From positions 37,399,425 to 37,463,424 of the forward strand of contig CM076266.1 of the NCBI GenBank assembly GCA_038380795.1: a stretch of 64,000 nt of DNA, written 5' to 3'. This document shows positions 27,401 through 38,800 of the stretch, piece after piece. Position 1 is the stretch's first letter. Every line of letters starts with the position of its first letter. The translations under genes and the position numbers were made by a program. A model generated the notes under the pieces. The model searched no databases. It had not been told where the DNA came from and saw only the letters and a list, made by a program, of their open reading frames with translations. Source of the stretch: Pyrocephalus nanus (Eukaryota; Chordata; Aves; Passeriformes; Tyrannidae).

Positions 27401-30400
27401 CCATCTAGGTTTAGGGCTTTTTCATAGAACTGATGCAGAGCTGTGTCAATTTTAATGTCATGCTATGGAGAGTGCATGTAGCTCTCTCCACTTTAGAGGA
27501 TTAAAAGTGACCTCTCTTACCAAAATCAATAAGGGCAGCTTGCTGTGACTAATAGGGTGTAGAAATTCAAAAGAAACGGTTTGTAACACTGAGTTCATTC
27601 TCCCCATGTCTCTCCCCACCCAGCCCCAGACTGGCTGGTAGAGCTGCACTTTGACATGTACATTCACATGGAGAATCGATATCTGTTCCCTTCCTGGGGA
27701 TCAGACCGAGCCACACACAGTTTACTCACATTTCAGGGAAGAAAAAAAAAGCTGATATTTGTTCGATAAGAGTGGACTTGGCAACTTCCATAGAGAAGCA
27801 CGTGAGAAAGAAACCAGAATAAGGAAACAGTTAAGATGTACTTTTTTTTACCTCCCTAATATGGTTTTTAAAAGGCCCAATTTTTACATATTAACAGGGC
27901 ATCAACAACTACCCAGATACTTCACATCACTTTATGACCACAGTTGGGTTTTTTCCAGTCTCTGAGTGAAGGTTTTTCTTCCTTCAGATCTTTGCCTAGT
28001 TGTAATAGGCTAAAAATTTAAATGCCATTAAAGTCAGTGAAACTGCCCCAGAGATGTATGAGGCTATACATGCAACTGTAGCTTTGTTAACTGCCATCAC
28101 ATGTGATCAGTTGTTCTGGCTTCTTTCTTCTCTCCACTACTCCTTTTGTTACTCTGAAGTACTTCAGATTTAAAAGTTAAGTTTGGGGGCTTTTAGAACA
28201 ACAGTAATTTTGTACTGTACTGATAATGGGACATGCTACAGTGTGCACACAATAGGTGTAAAGTGTGTTTTCAGGTTTTCGGTTTCACATTTTGTAAACC
28301 TAAAGAACACTAGCAACTCAGATGTGGATCTCCTTCTACCTTATGGTGAAAATACCCTTACTCTCCTGGATGTCTCTGATTTCCAGTTTATCCTGGTTGA
28401 GGTACAAATTAAAAATCCTTACCCATGGTTCATAGCTTGTGGACATTTTCTCTGCCTAACAATCACCATCATTGTCTGTACGCCAAAAAACAAGACTTGC
28501 CCTGGGGAAGCAAGGGAGAAAAGGGGCTGAAGTTGTGGGAGGAACCCAACTGTAAAGGTTTAGGAGTCCCTATGGAGGTTTATAAATAGTTGACTGCCAT
28601 GTGCAAAATGTGAAAGAAACCCAGTCAGCAAAAAGCTGTTGCTGTTCTGAAATTTTCTAACTACATCCATTTAGGCAGTAGACAGAGTTATAAACAAACA
28701 TTAAATCAAGAAATTATTAGCATTTGAACTTTAGCAAGACAATAAAATGTGTAGGGGTATAATCAGCAAATAATAGGAAAGATCTGCAAGCGAGCCCACC
28801 AATTAATGATAAATACGACTTGGCACAGAATAACTTCACCAATATGGATCTCATTAGATGGCCATGGAACCTGTTCCTGCAGCAGGCCTCTCTGACTGAG
28901 GGAAAGGTGAGGTAACTGAAATGTCAGCACACCCAACCCCTCACAGTTCTTGGGCTCCAGGATTGTAACCACCTGGGCCAAAATGACAACCTTATGCTGC
29001 CGGGAAGGCCATGCCGTGATGTTCCAGTCTTCAGCCAATTCATTCCCTTGTCTCAGCTTTTGGACCTTTGCTCTGCAATTCCCTCCCAGTGAAGGTGACT
29101 GAGAACATGCAGCTTCATTGACTCTGGAGAGCAAAAAACCCTCTTTCCTCTATTCACCTTGCTTTATTAATGATACATCTTATAGAGGGAAATGCCCTCA
29201 AGCAAGCAATATCACTTAAACAGATAAATAATTCGCACATGAGGCAGGGGGAAGGGGGGTGAGAAGAGACCTTGCCTTATTAGACTAGAAACAGACACAC
29301 CATGTTAATACAAAGAATCACCATATGGTTCTAATAGGCTTTCTTAAAATGATTTATCAGCTGTGATTAAGCCCTCGACCAGCATGTCTATCTTCATAAA
29401 TAAAGTAAAAGTGCACCTTGCTCTGAAATATATCAGCAGTATCTTATTACCCACCCAACCATATAGGCTGCAGTCCACTCTGGGGAGCAAAGAGCTCGTG
29501 TTTAATAGTACAGCACAAACTCCAAAGAGACTGCTGAGATTTAGGGGCTTTACCTAACAGATAGACTTATAAAAATGCCACTACAGGGAAGGTTTATCCC
29601 TTCTTCATGTGCCATCCAGTCCATCCTGATGAAACTGGTAACAAGAGAGCTGTGCCATTAAAAACATTGCTAGGAGGACTAAGGGAAAAGGCACAAATAT
29701 ACCATGTTGTTGTGAAAGAACTGTCAGAATGAAATCAGGCTGGCTTCCTTTTTTTCAGGTAACTAAAATGTACAAAACACAACAACCCCCCAAACATTAC
29801 AAGAGGGTGACTCAACTTCTTTCAGACAGAGACAATAAGAAGCAGAAGGAAAGTGGACTGTCCTGACTGAACTCTGCAGGATGAGTCATCAGCTGGAATT
29901 CAGAAGAACATGGAAGGATTATGGTTATGGAGGTTTAACTCAATCAAAAACGTATGCCCTCAAGAATTGCCTTTCTGCACAATATAGGCACTTACTGCTG
30001 GAAAAATATTCAGGTCTTCCCTTGGAGTATGAGGATCTAAGTCCATAAATCCATTCAAACAGCTCATTTCTACAGAAGATTAGGATAGACCTGGCTGCCA
30101 GAAGATAAGATGCTGTACCAGCAGCAACAAACCTAAGTTAAAGCCTTTCATATGAATATTTCTGGAAGACTGTTTTGTCTTGACACCTTTCCTGCACCAT
30201 TAATGCAGAAACTGTCTCTTTTGTAACAGAGTTCAGTGTAGCAACTAAGTGCCTGGAGAGGGATGCACGCTCAAAACAGGATTCATAAAGCCAGGGGACT
30301 GAAGGACCAACTGCAGAGCTGCCATATAAAGTACAGTGTACCACCACATGTCTGCCATGAAATCTCTACATGTTAAGAAAAGCAGTTAAAATTCAGCAAG

Positions 30401-33400
30401 CCTAGTCATCTGGAGAGAGGAGGAGAGCATTCTTCCTGTCTTTGGCAACACTGAACAACAGCTGATAAATCTTTAACACACATGGTCTGTGGGATGCCCT
30501 GTGCTGAGACCGACGAGATATGGAATCAATCCGAGGATCTGCCACAGACTTCCTGTGCAATTTTCAGCATGTCACTTCAGCCCAGATCCTTTATGGTAGC
30601 TCTCTGATTTACTCCTGCTTTGTTTCAGTTAGAGCAAGGCACCAAAATGCATTTGAGAGTATCTATCAATCTTCTGGAGCCAAGCTGCTAAAGATATTTA
30701 GGAACCAAAAGAGACAGAAAGCTGCTTGCTTGGCTGAACAGTGTAGAGGACCCAGATCCCCTGAAATTCTCACTCTAAGCCTGTGATTCCTTCAAGAGCT
30801 TGGTGTCACACTATAAAGGAGCTTTGGAAAGCAACATCCTCTGGAATCTATTTTTCCTTAGAAAAAGAGGCAAAGCATTTACCTTCTCCATAGGAATGCC
30901 GCAAAAGCTATTTTAATTAAGAAAAAGCGTGCCTTACAAAACAAAAATTAATCCAAAAAAGCAGATCAATAACCTAGTGCAATGAATGCATATGAAAACT
31001 CAAAATAACCCTCAGAAAAAGTCTGATACAGAGTTATAGTGTATCTTTCTCGTACTTCAATGCATCACCCAGAAAAAATGCTATGGTGTGAGGATGCTTA
31101 CATCTTCGTATGTGAACCCCACTGAGCTTGTGCAACACAAAAAATGCTTACTGGACATTCTTATTCCACTGAATTTAAAGGTACTGATTTGGTATTTACT
31201 TTTTATCTCCTTGTTACATTGTAGAAGTTTTCTTTAAAAGAAAAAAAAACAACTTGCAAGAATTCTTTTCTGGAGGTGAGAGAGCCACTGAGTTCAGCAT
31301 GAAATAGTGAAATAAGTTAGACAAGTGCATTTTATCTAATTTTTATTCTGAAATATATACAAGGTAGAAGGAGAACCTAGAAGGTACAACACAAGTTTAT
31401 GTCTTTCAAACACACATTGGACTATAGTGCCCAACAGGGCACTCCAGTTACAGGTCTACCTTGCTTATCACAACTAAACTGGATATTCAAGCTTTTTAAT
31501 CCTTTTGTAAACTGAACTTATTTAACCACCAAAGGCTCTGTATTTGGTTTTGTTCTTTTTCTTTACTTGACTACTTCAATTTGCTGATGCTTTTCTAGCT
31601 TTGATGTGCCTGCAGTGGGATAGTATACTTAGAACAGGAATGTTAAGCCATATAGAGGACTTGCTAGCCATGAGCTTCCTGAACTGACACTGAAATACCC
31701 ACATTAAAACCAAGCTGAGAATAGCTGTTTCCTTGCCTTATTTGCATAATTTACATATTATCTTGTAGCACTGAACCAGTGTTAGAAGATTTCAAAGTTG
31801 CAGGATAAGCCTCAGAAAGTGATGCATCCAAATTCAAGCATAAGTAGAATGATTTTAAAAATGTCTTCATGTTGAAAATTTTCAGTATTTGTAAATACTG
31901 CTTGATGCAATACTCTACTTGCTACTCTCAGCATAATTCCACTCTTTCTTATTTCATGCAGGCAGGTCAGGCTAGATGCATTTTAATGAAGCAGATCCAA
32001 CTAGTTATTCAGAAACAGATCCTAACTCTTCCCATCTTTGACATTATCCTATCAGCCCCAACTCAGTGTTCAAAACAAGACATGACAGCAGGGCCTGTCC
32101 AGTAGCAGCAAAGGTCATGTGTTTGCAAGTATAACCCATTGCAAATGCTTTGGATACTTAAATGTTCCAAGCAGTCTAAACCTAAAACCTGCAGCTAGCA
32201 GGCTAAGACAGCCATCTGATCTGCCAGCACTACCTGCCTTGTCGTGTTGCAAATTTTGTCTGGGGCCAAGATGTCAATTGATGTTCACCTCAAGCTCCTA
32301 AGAGCTTTAGTATTTACACTTCTGCAAGTAGAAGTACAATATAGGTATGCTTTTACTTTTGCTAATTTTGCTGGTGAATTTGGCAGGTAGGATGCTTATG
32401 TGCCATCGAGAGTATGCAAAAAGCCACTTTGTCATATGTTTATGAATATGCTTGTTGCTGACCTATAACATCCCTTGCATTTAGGGAGCAGGCCTTTCTC
32501 AAGCAGAGACTTACAGCTAATATTGGATGGTATAGGAGCCACAGGAGCCAAACAAAACTGACAATCTCACTTCCATTTGTAGCTTTACTTTTCTCAGTTC
32601 AGTTCAGGTCCAAGAAATCATAGTTATTGTTACTTGAGTCCACTCAGTCCCTGAGGAAAGGCTAATCCAGATATATTTTCAGAGATAGGTTTTGACAGAT
32701 GAGCTTACAAGCACAAGACATATCAAGTATTAGAGGCAGAAGGAAACACTACTCCCACTTTACACATGAACAGCTATGGCAGAAAGATGTCAAATGATTT
32801 CTTCCTGAACAAGCAGTTGGGATATTAATGGAAGTGTCTTCCCCTCCATACTACCTTTACAAAAACAGCTACATGTGATGTTCCTAAAGACATGCACTCA
32901 GCACTTCACAGCTAATTTGGAATGTCACCAGTCTTCATAACTAGCTTCATCCCAACAAATTATCAGGGATTATCCATGGGTTCTCACTCAGAAGATTTAA
33001 AAAAAAAAGTAGCTAATTAACTTTATTCTCTGAGTTTTCAAATTATGGCTCTCAAGGAGCAAAAAAGCACAACCAAAAATGAAATTTTTTTTCTCTTACA
33101 AGATTTCAGTGTCAAGCTGTGTGCTAAGCCACAGTGATATGCTAAAATAAACAAAGCTGTTTCTTTCAGGATCCAGAGAAATTAATATGACCAAAAATAT
33201 TTTCAGAAGACTTTTCTGAGTCGCGAGTTAGATTTCCATGCAGTTAACCTTAGTCTCCATATGTTAGTAGGTCCATTAGGCCAATGCTATATCACACTCA
33301 TATTCCAGGGACAGGCTGTAAGAAACATTTCCTTAGGGATAGCTGCAGCCTGAGGAATCCCCTTCTGTCTTGGCCTTTGTCTCTTGCATTTGTGTAAAGC

Positions 33401-33523
33401 CCTACGGGGATCCGCTTCAGATTCCTATCTGACAGTCAGTTGGTAATGTAAGAATGAACATACAGCACACTAATTGGAAACACAGAGCAAATGTTACAGG
33501 TTAGCCAGCTAGTGGGACTTATG

Positions 33524-33636
33524 CCCTCTTTTTCTTTTTTTTCCTTTTTTTTTTTCCCCTCCTCCTTTTTTCCTTTCCTTTTCCTTTTTACACCCCTTCC
33601 TTTTTTCTTTTCTTTTGTTTTTTTTTTTTTTTTCCC
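33524..33636. repeat. Polypyrimidine tract
   Basis: 113 bp with only three non-pyrimidine bases on the plus strand (33590, 33592 and 33617), mostly T with C clusters. Confidence 0.9.
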
Positions 33637-35614
33637 ACCCCCACCATCAATTACTTGCTCCCTCACCATCAGCAGTGGCAGCTGCAGGGGTTGGTAGGAG
33701 GAGGGCAGAATAAGAGTCCCAGAGACCGCTAAACAGCTGGAATTATCAGGTAACTTGATGCCCTTGTCTAGGTTTTAATCAGATTGTGCAACTACCCCTT
33801 GTAAGCTAAAATGAAACATCAAGCGTTGCATTCGGTGGCTAACTGCACAGAGGTCCACTTCTGTAGATTTCTCTTCATCTCCTACTCCTGCAAAATAAAC
33901 ACTATGCAGAAAGAACTGCTTAGGAACACCCTAATGCACAAAGAAGTGGAAATGTACAGAAATGTTCTCCTTGATTCTAGCTACAAGTCCTCCCTACAGC
34001 ACTGAAACCACAAAGTTTTTAAGTTAAATCTAAAATTAGACACATTGATCTCAATACATGCTATTTCCTAATATTTGTCCCGCACACAAAGCTGTGAGGG
34101 TCAGTCTGGGCTATTTTCCCAATACTTGACCAAAACTTGAACTCTCTAACATTTGGACACTCTTCTTCCTTGCTCAGCATACCATGACACAGCCTCTCTC
34201 CGCCTCTATCTATCCCACTCTCTTTCTTTATGAGCCACAAATAAACCATTCCCAGACTTCTTTCCCTATAAGCCAAAACCAAAACACCCCTAGACTCTCT
34301 TCTCATCTTCTTTCTACAAGCCTCTTTTCCTGTTCTGCACCTCAGCAAGCAGCTTGACACCTCTTTTCTTCCACAAAAGCCTCTCTTGGGCCTTTACTTT
34401 GCAGATCTCATGATCCCTAAATGCTGCTACCTCCAAATTTAATGAGCCCCAGCAGCACACACACGCTTTGCAGGTCTGAATTTTGAGTTGGACAGCAGTC
34501 ACCAACAGTCAAAGCAAATGACAAGCTGTAAGAGGGTGTACCTATAGAGGAAACCTTTGTCAGTGGAGGCACAGACAATCTGAAAGGCAAAATAATGTTG
34601 AGATAAGCCAAGGAGAAGCATTCTCTGGCTAAAGCACTGTAGCTGCTTCATGGCAGCCTTTTCCTGCTTTTAGTGGCAGTTAAGGTTCAAATTGGGCAAA
34701 TACAGATTACTGTGATAACTAAGCCAAGTAACACAGTGTTCAATAACTGGGGAACTCCTATGACAGGGGACACATTACACAAGAATTTCCAAGAGCTGCA
34801 GAAATGTGAGAAGGGAAAACAGAGCCACAAAAGGGAATATTTTGAAGGGAAAGCATTAGGCTGATTGTTGGAAGGTTGCAGGGTGCAATATGCTCCTGTA
34901 GGAAGCCCTGCACTGCTCATGTTTTTATTCTCACAAGCAACCAGAACTTTGGATATTATTGGAAAAGTTAAAATTTTATGCATTACTTATTGCTGGCTGC
35001 CGCAGTGCATTAAGCTCTTTTACAATTCCCTGAAAATTCTAACAGTGCTTTAGGATTTCCCAAAATCCTCTAACAACCTTTCGGTACAAGAGTACACTTA
35101 ACCCCATGCAAAGTGGCCTATATAATTCAACTAAAATTTAGCAATACTGGAATCAAAATAACACTAATTGGAAATGGGAGACATTATCTACTAGGAATTT
35201 GAATTCAAAGTTTCCTCGCTCAACATGAATGCTTTTGAGAAATGCAGAAACATGGTAAAGCTGGTAATGATGAAAAATAAATCCAGGGGCTATCACATAG
35301 AAGAGGAATAGAATAAAGAAAGGAAGAAAAAAAATTTACTGTTAACTAAATGCCCCTTCATAATCCACATTTCCCTGTAATGTATTTGAGTAAGTTTGAA
35401 ATCTTCACTTCAAAGATGGTATAATTTTCCCAAGCCTCTCCCTCAAGAGGTGTGTGGTTTGTGTTAGAGTTTACTTAAAAGCAGAGACTTGGAATCAAAC
35501 CCTGGCAAACACAGTTACACACTTTTGGAAATTTAATGCTGGGGTTGTTTTGTTTTGTTTTTTGGTTTAGGGATTTTGGTTCTGTCAACTGCTTCAATAG
35601 TTTACACAATGTAT

Positions 35615-35630
35615 AGTGCCACCTAGTTTC
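35615..35630 (-). promoter_or_regulatory. CTCF-like motif near the 122-nt exon
   Basis: The minus strand reads GAAACTAGGTGGCACT, which fits the CTCF core (CCASYAGRKGGCRSY) at all positions from S onward; the leading CC is AA. It lies about 120 bp beyond the exon donor, inside the 28.5-kb intron. This is a motif match by eye only. Confidence 0.3.
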
Positions 35631-35751
35631 TAACCAAAAGGTTACTACCAGGTAGCAGAGCTCAATCTGCTTTCACACAGATTAAAGGACATTTCCTTTA
35701 AAGTTTCAAGGAATCAGAAGGGGAGGAAGGGCTCAGTGTGCTCACACTCAC

Positions 35752-35873
35752 CCTTTTGTTGTTCTCCTCTTCTTGTGCCTTCCTAAACTCGTGCTCTAGG
35801 GAGCAGTCGATGTCGTTGAAGAGGCCCACTTCCTCACAGTTCTTCAGAAAGCGTGTTGGTGTAGGAGTCTGAT
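35752..35873 (-). CDS. CREB5: CREB5 coding exon: stress-kinase acceptor motif and activation segment
   Basis: After the split Asp codon this exon reads QTPTPTRFLKNCEEVGLF, then NDIDCSLEHEFRKAQ and EEENNKR, 40 codons plus two bases. The TPTPTRFLKNCEEVGLF block is the hallmark of the ATF2/ATF7/CREB5 activation domain. The two Thr-Pro sites correspond to the p38/JNK-phosphorylated threonines of ATF2, by homology. CSLEHEFRKAQEEE is CREB5-like rather than ATF2-like, which fixes the paralogue. On the minus strand the acceptor is catatctcag|ATCAGACT and the donor is AAAAGG|GTGAGTG. The pyrimidine content in the last 30 nt before the acceptor is modest, and a better C/T-rich stretch lies about 35-55 nt upstream. 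CpG dinucleotides are denser than in the flanking introns. Skipping this exon would break the frame. Confidence 0.97.
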
Positions 35874-38800
35874 CTGAGATATGACAAGAAATGATTGTTG
35901 GTATTTAATATTAAAAGGAGAGGGAGATAACCATACAGTTTTCCAGGAAAAGACAGATCCTAACTAAACTTCTTGCCTTCCTACCCCTACCACACCCTCG
36001 CTAAAAAAACCCACATAGTGCTGAATTTCAACACTGTTCGCTACAGACAGCCAGTGCTTGCCATCAGTGTCTGAAACCATGCAGCATCATTCAACCAGAA
36101 AGACAAGAGGATGGCTGGCTTTTCACAGGGCAGATAACACAAGTGCATATCCTTAACACATGTAAATGATCGTTAGAACTGTCTATAAACCTCAAAAAAT
36201 AACTGCATGCAAAACAAAGCACAGTGCACACCATAACGTGCATTTGCACCACAGTAGGCAGATAGCTGCTGTTGATGTGCACTAGTTTATGCCTTCAAGT
36301 GCTTGAAAACCACCTCAAAAATACACATACTTAGCAAAACACAGTGAGAAGTTCTGCCTCTACCACGATTTTTGAAGGAGAAATGAAATGACAGTTATAA
36401 AAGCTGTAAAATGGTAAACTTTGGCCACAAAGAAGTGCCCTTTTGTGTTTTATATCTAAAAGTGCTGATAATACACACAAACCATGAAATTTGGAATCAA
36501 ATCATCTTTAATGCCTTCATCTCTAAGAATTTTTTGCCCTCTCAGAATTAATATGAGGAAGGACAGGATTCTCTTTAATACCACAGGCAGGAGGGACTGA
36601 AGAAAGTACAAGGTTTTCAGACACCTTTTGCATAGTCATTGACAACTACCTTATGGTTTGTAATTAATTTTTTAAAGAATGAAAACTCTGCCATACTAAA
36701 CCCTGTTCCCATATTAGGTCAAAAGAGCTTCCCACTTCAGTGAGTTCTAGAAGAGAAAAAAGGGTTTCTTGCACCTAGATAAGCTGGGTCAAGTTCTAAT
36801 ATTACCCCCTTAGAGCAGTTACCTGACACAATGAACCTCACGTGATCAGTATAGAAATACACAGCAGCCCTTAAACAAAAGGCAGCACAAAAGAAAGGCA
36901 TACAAAAGGAAATGTAGTTTTCATTGGGAAACTGAAGGGGAGGATCACTCTCCTCCATTATAAAGACACCTGAAGCTAATTTCCACCTGCATCAGGTGTG
37001 GTCATCCCGATTTGACCTTCTCAGGTAATCCAAGGGTGAAGACACTCATTTGCATTTATATTTCTGCTGAAAGATCTTGATGTAACTCAAAAAGCAAGTA
37101 CCTAATGTTAAAATTCTGCTTTATTTCTTTTGGCTTGAGCATCCTACTTGTGAGCTTAAAGGAAACAAAACTCAAGTGTTTAGGAATGCACACATATTTA
37201 TCTATTAGTTTTCCCGGCTAACTACCGTATTACAAGAGTCAGAAATGTAAGACTATCCAAAAATCTAGCAAGAACTGAGCACAAAGGAAATGAATTGACG
37301 AGGTGCTGACAGTGATGAGAGCTGAGGACACTCAGCACTTTATAGGTCCATATCCTAAATAAGCAATGCCAAATATACCTCTTGGGTAACCACACTGAAT
37401 TCAGTAGATTTACACCAGGGTTGTCTTTGGCCCTTAGGCTGGAGTTTGTATTGGAAATGAAGTGCACTAAAATGCAGGAGAAACAGATTTCATTTCCAAA
37501 AAGGATTAAATGTTACTTTAGTGAACAACCCAATTGCTTTTACGAAAAACAACAAGCTTGGACACAAAAGGCATGTTAATATCTGAATATGAGGTAAATA
37601 AAGAAAATGTTTTATTGTTAGAAGTGCTATGTCCATATAAATAAGGAAGGTATCAATTTAATGGCCAAGATTAGAAACTATCCTTTCATAAAGAAGATGA
37701 TGGCATCACTTTCACCAGAATCAAAAATCCTGGTTTTTTCAGAGTTGCTTGGGTCCAGAATTTGGGAGTCAGGGCAGAAGACAATATGCTAACATGGTCT
37801 TTGTTATTTTCCATCAAAGTACGCAACTAATCCAAAAATCAAGCATCTCAACAGGCTACGTGAGATCAAAGGCAGCTTAATTGATTAAAGGTGGTGATGA
37901 GGTACATGCAGATGAAGTTCCCAATCTATTCAGCATCTATTCAGTGAAGGGTAGACTGAGCAAAAAAAAGTTATCTCAGCAAAGTAGGTCCATTTTAACA
38001 GTAAAAACGAGCAACTCAGAGCAAGAATGTGACTTCAAATGCACAAAGGTCTCAATGGCTTCTCTTTGCACATGCTGAAAGTGTATCTTCTGAACCACTG
38101 CCTACAGCTGAACTTTCCAGTTAATTACTTTATTATCTCAAATGATCAAAACTGATAGATTAATGACACTATTTACACCACCAACATATTGACATGGTGA
38201 TCTTAATTTACTACCTTAGTCTCCCCATGTGTTTACTGCAGTTCTATGATCCACAAATCAGACTGACAGGGATTCACACCAAGATTTTGTTAAAACAGAC
38301 AGTCCCTCTCTCCTCCCTAATGGCATGGAAGTGCTACTAACCACCCAGCCTAAACTCCATCCACAGACCTTCTGGAAGCCAGCTCAGTCAGATGTAAAAC
38401 AAGAGCTGCCTTTTTACCTGAAAATACTTCATCCTTCAGCATTCACAGAAACCAGAAGTCCACAAAACTTGTGTTTGTGTGAGAGCAGAACTGATAAAGA
38501 TCCAGACTTTACATAGTCAAACTGCTCAAATACTGAACTCACTGGTTTCAGGACTTCAGGGATACCAAATCCAGTGGGCTTGTGTTGCTCTGGAGCAACC
38601 AACTATTTTGCCTCTGCAAAACACCGGTTCTCCTTTAGGACGTGGGGAAACTAGTAGAAGAAATTACTCTCGACACCACAGTAATTCTTTTACTTAAATT
38701 AGGCCAGCTTTTGTGTTTTAACTGGGAGCAGTATCACAAAGAAGACCCTGGCATAAGCTACCTATTCAGGTCTCCCAAAATTAATAAAATATTCATCATT

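Larger units (their letters stand above)
7245..35751 (-). other. CREB5: CREB5 intron of about 28.5 kb
   Basis: This long intron separates the 122-nt and 173-nt exons, with donor GTGAGT at 35746-35751 and acceptor cttttcacag ending at 7245. I found no further exon in it. Contents are a (TA)n microsatellite near 8916, several A or T homopolymers, a weak hAT-like remnant (about 13366-13544), a G-rich run at 16118, a candidate regulatory block with a 21-bp inverted repeat (23440-23760), a G/T-rich tract at 24308-24474, a polypyrimidine tract at 33524-33636 and a CTCF-like site at 35615-35630. Most remaining stretches are plain AT-rich intron in which I see nothing definite. Confidence 0.9.

Noticed and set aside
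28763..29134. 123-codon open frame on the minus strand
   Set aside because: No family resemblance and no splice-site support; possibly a conserved noncoding block at most.
33436..33697. Lys-rich (minus) and Phe-rich (plus) open frames
   Set aside because: Artefacts of the polypyrimidine tract.
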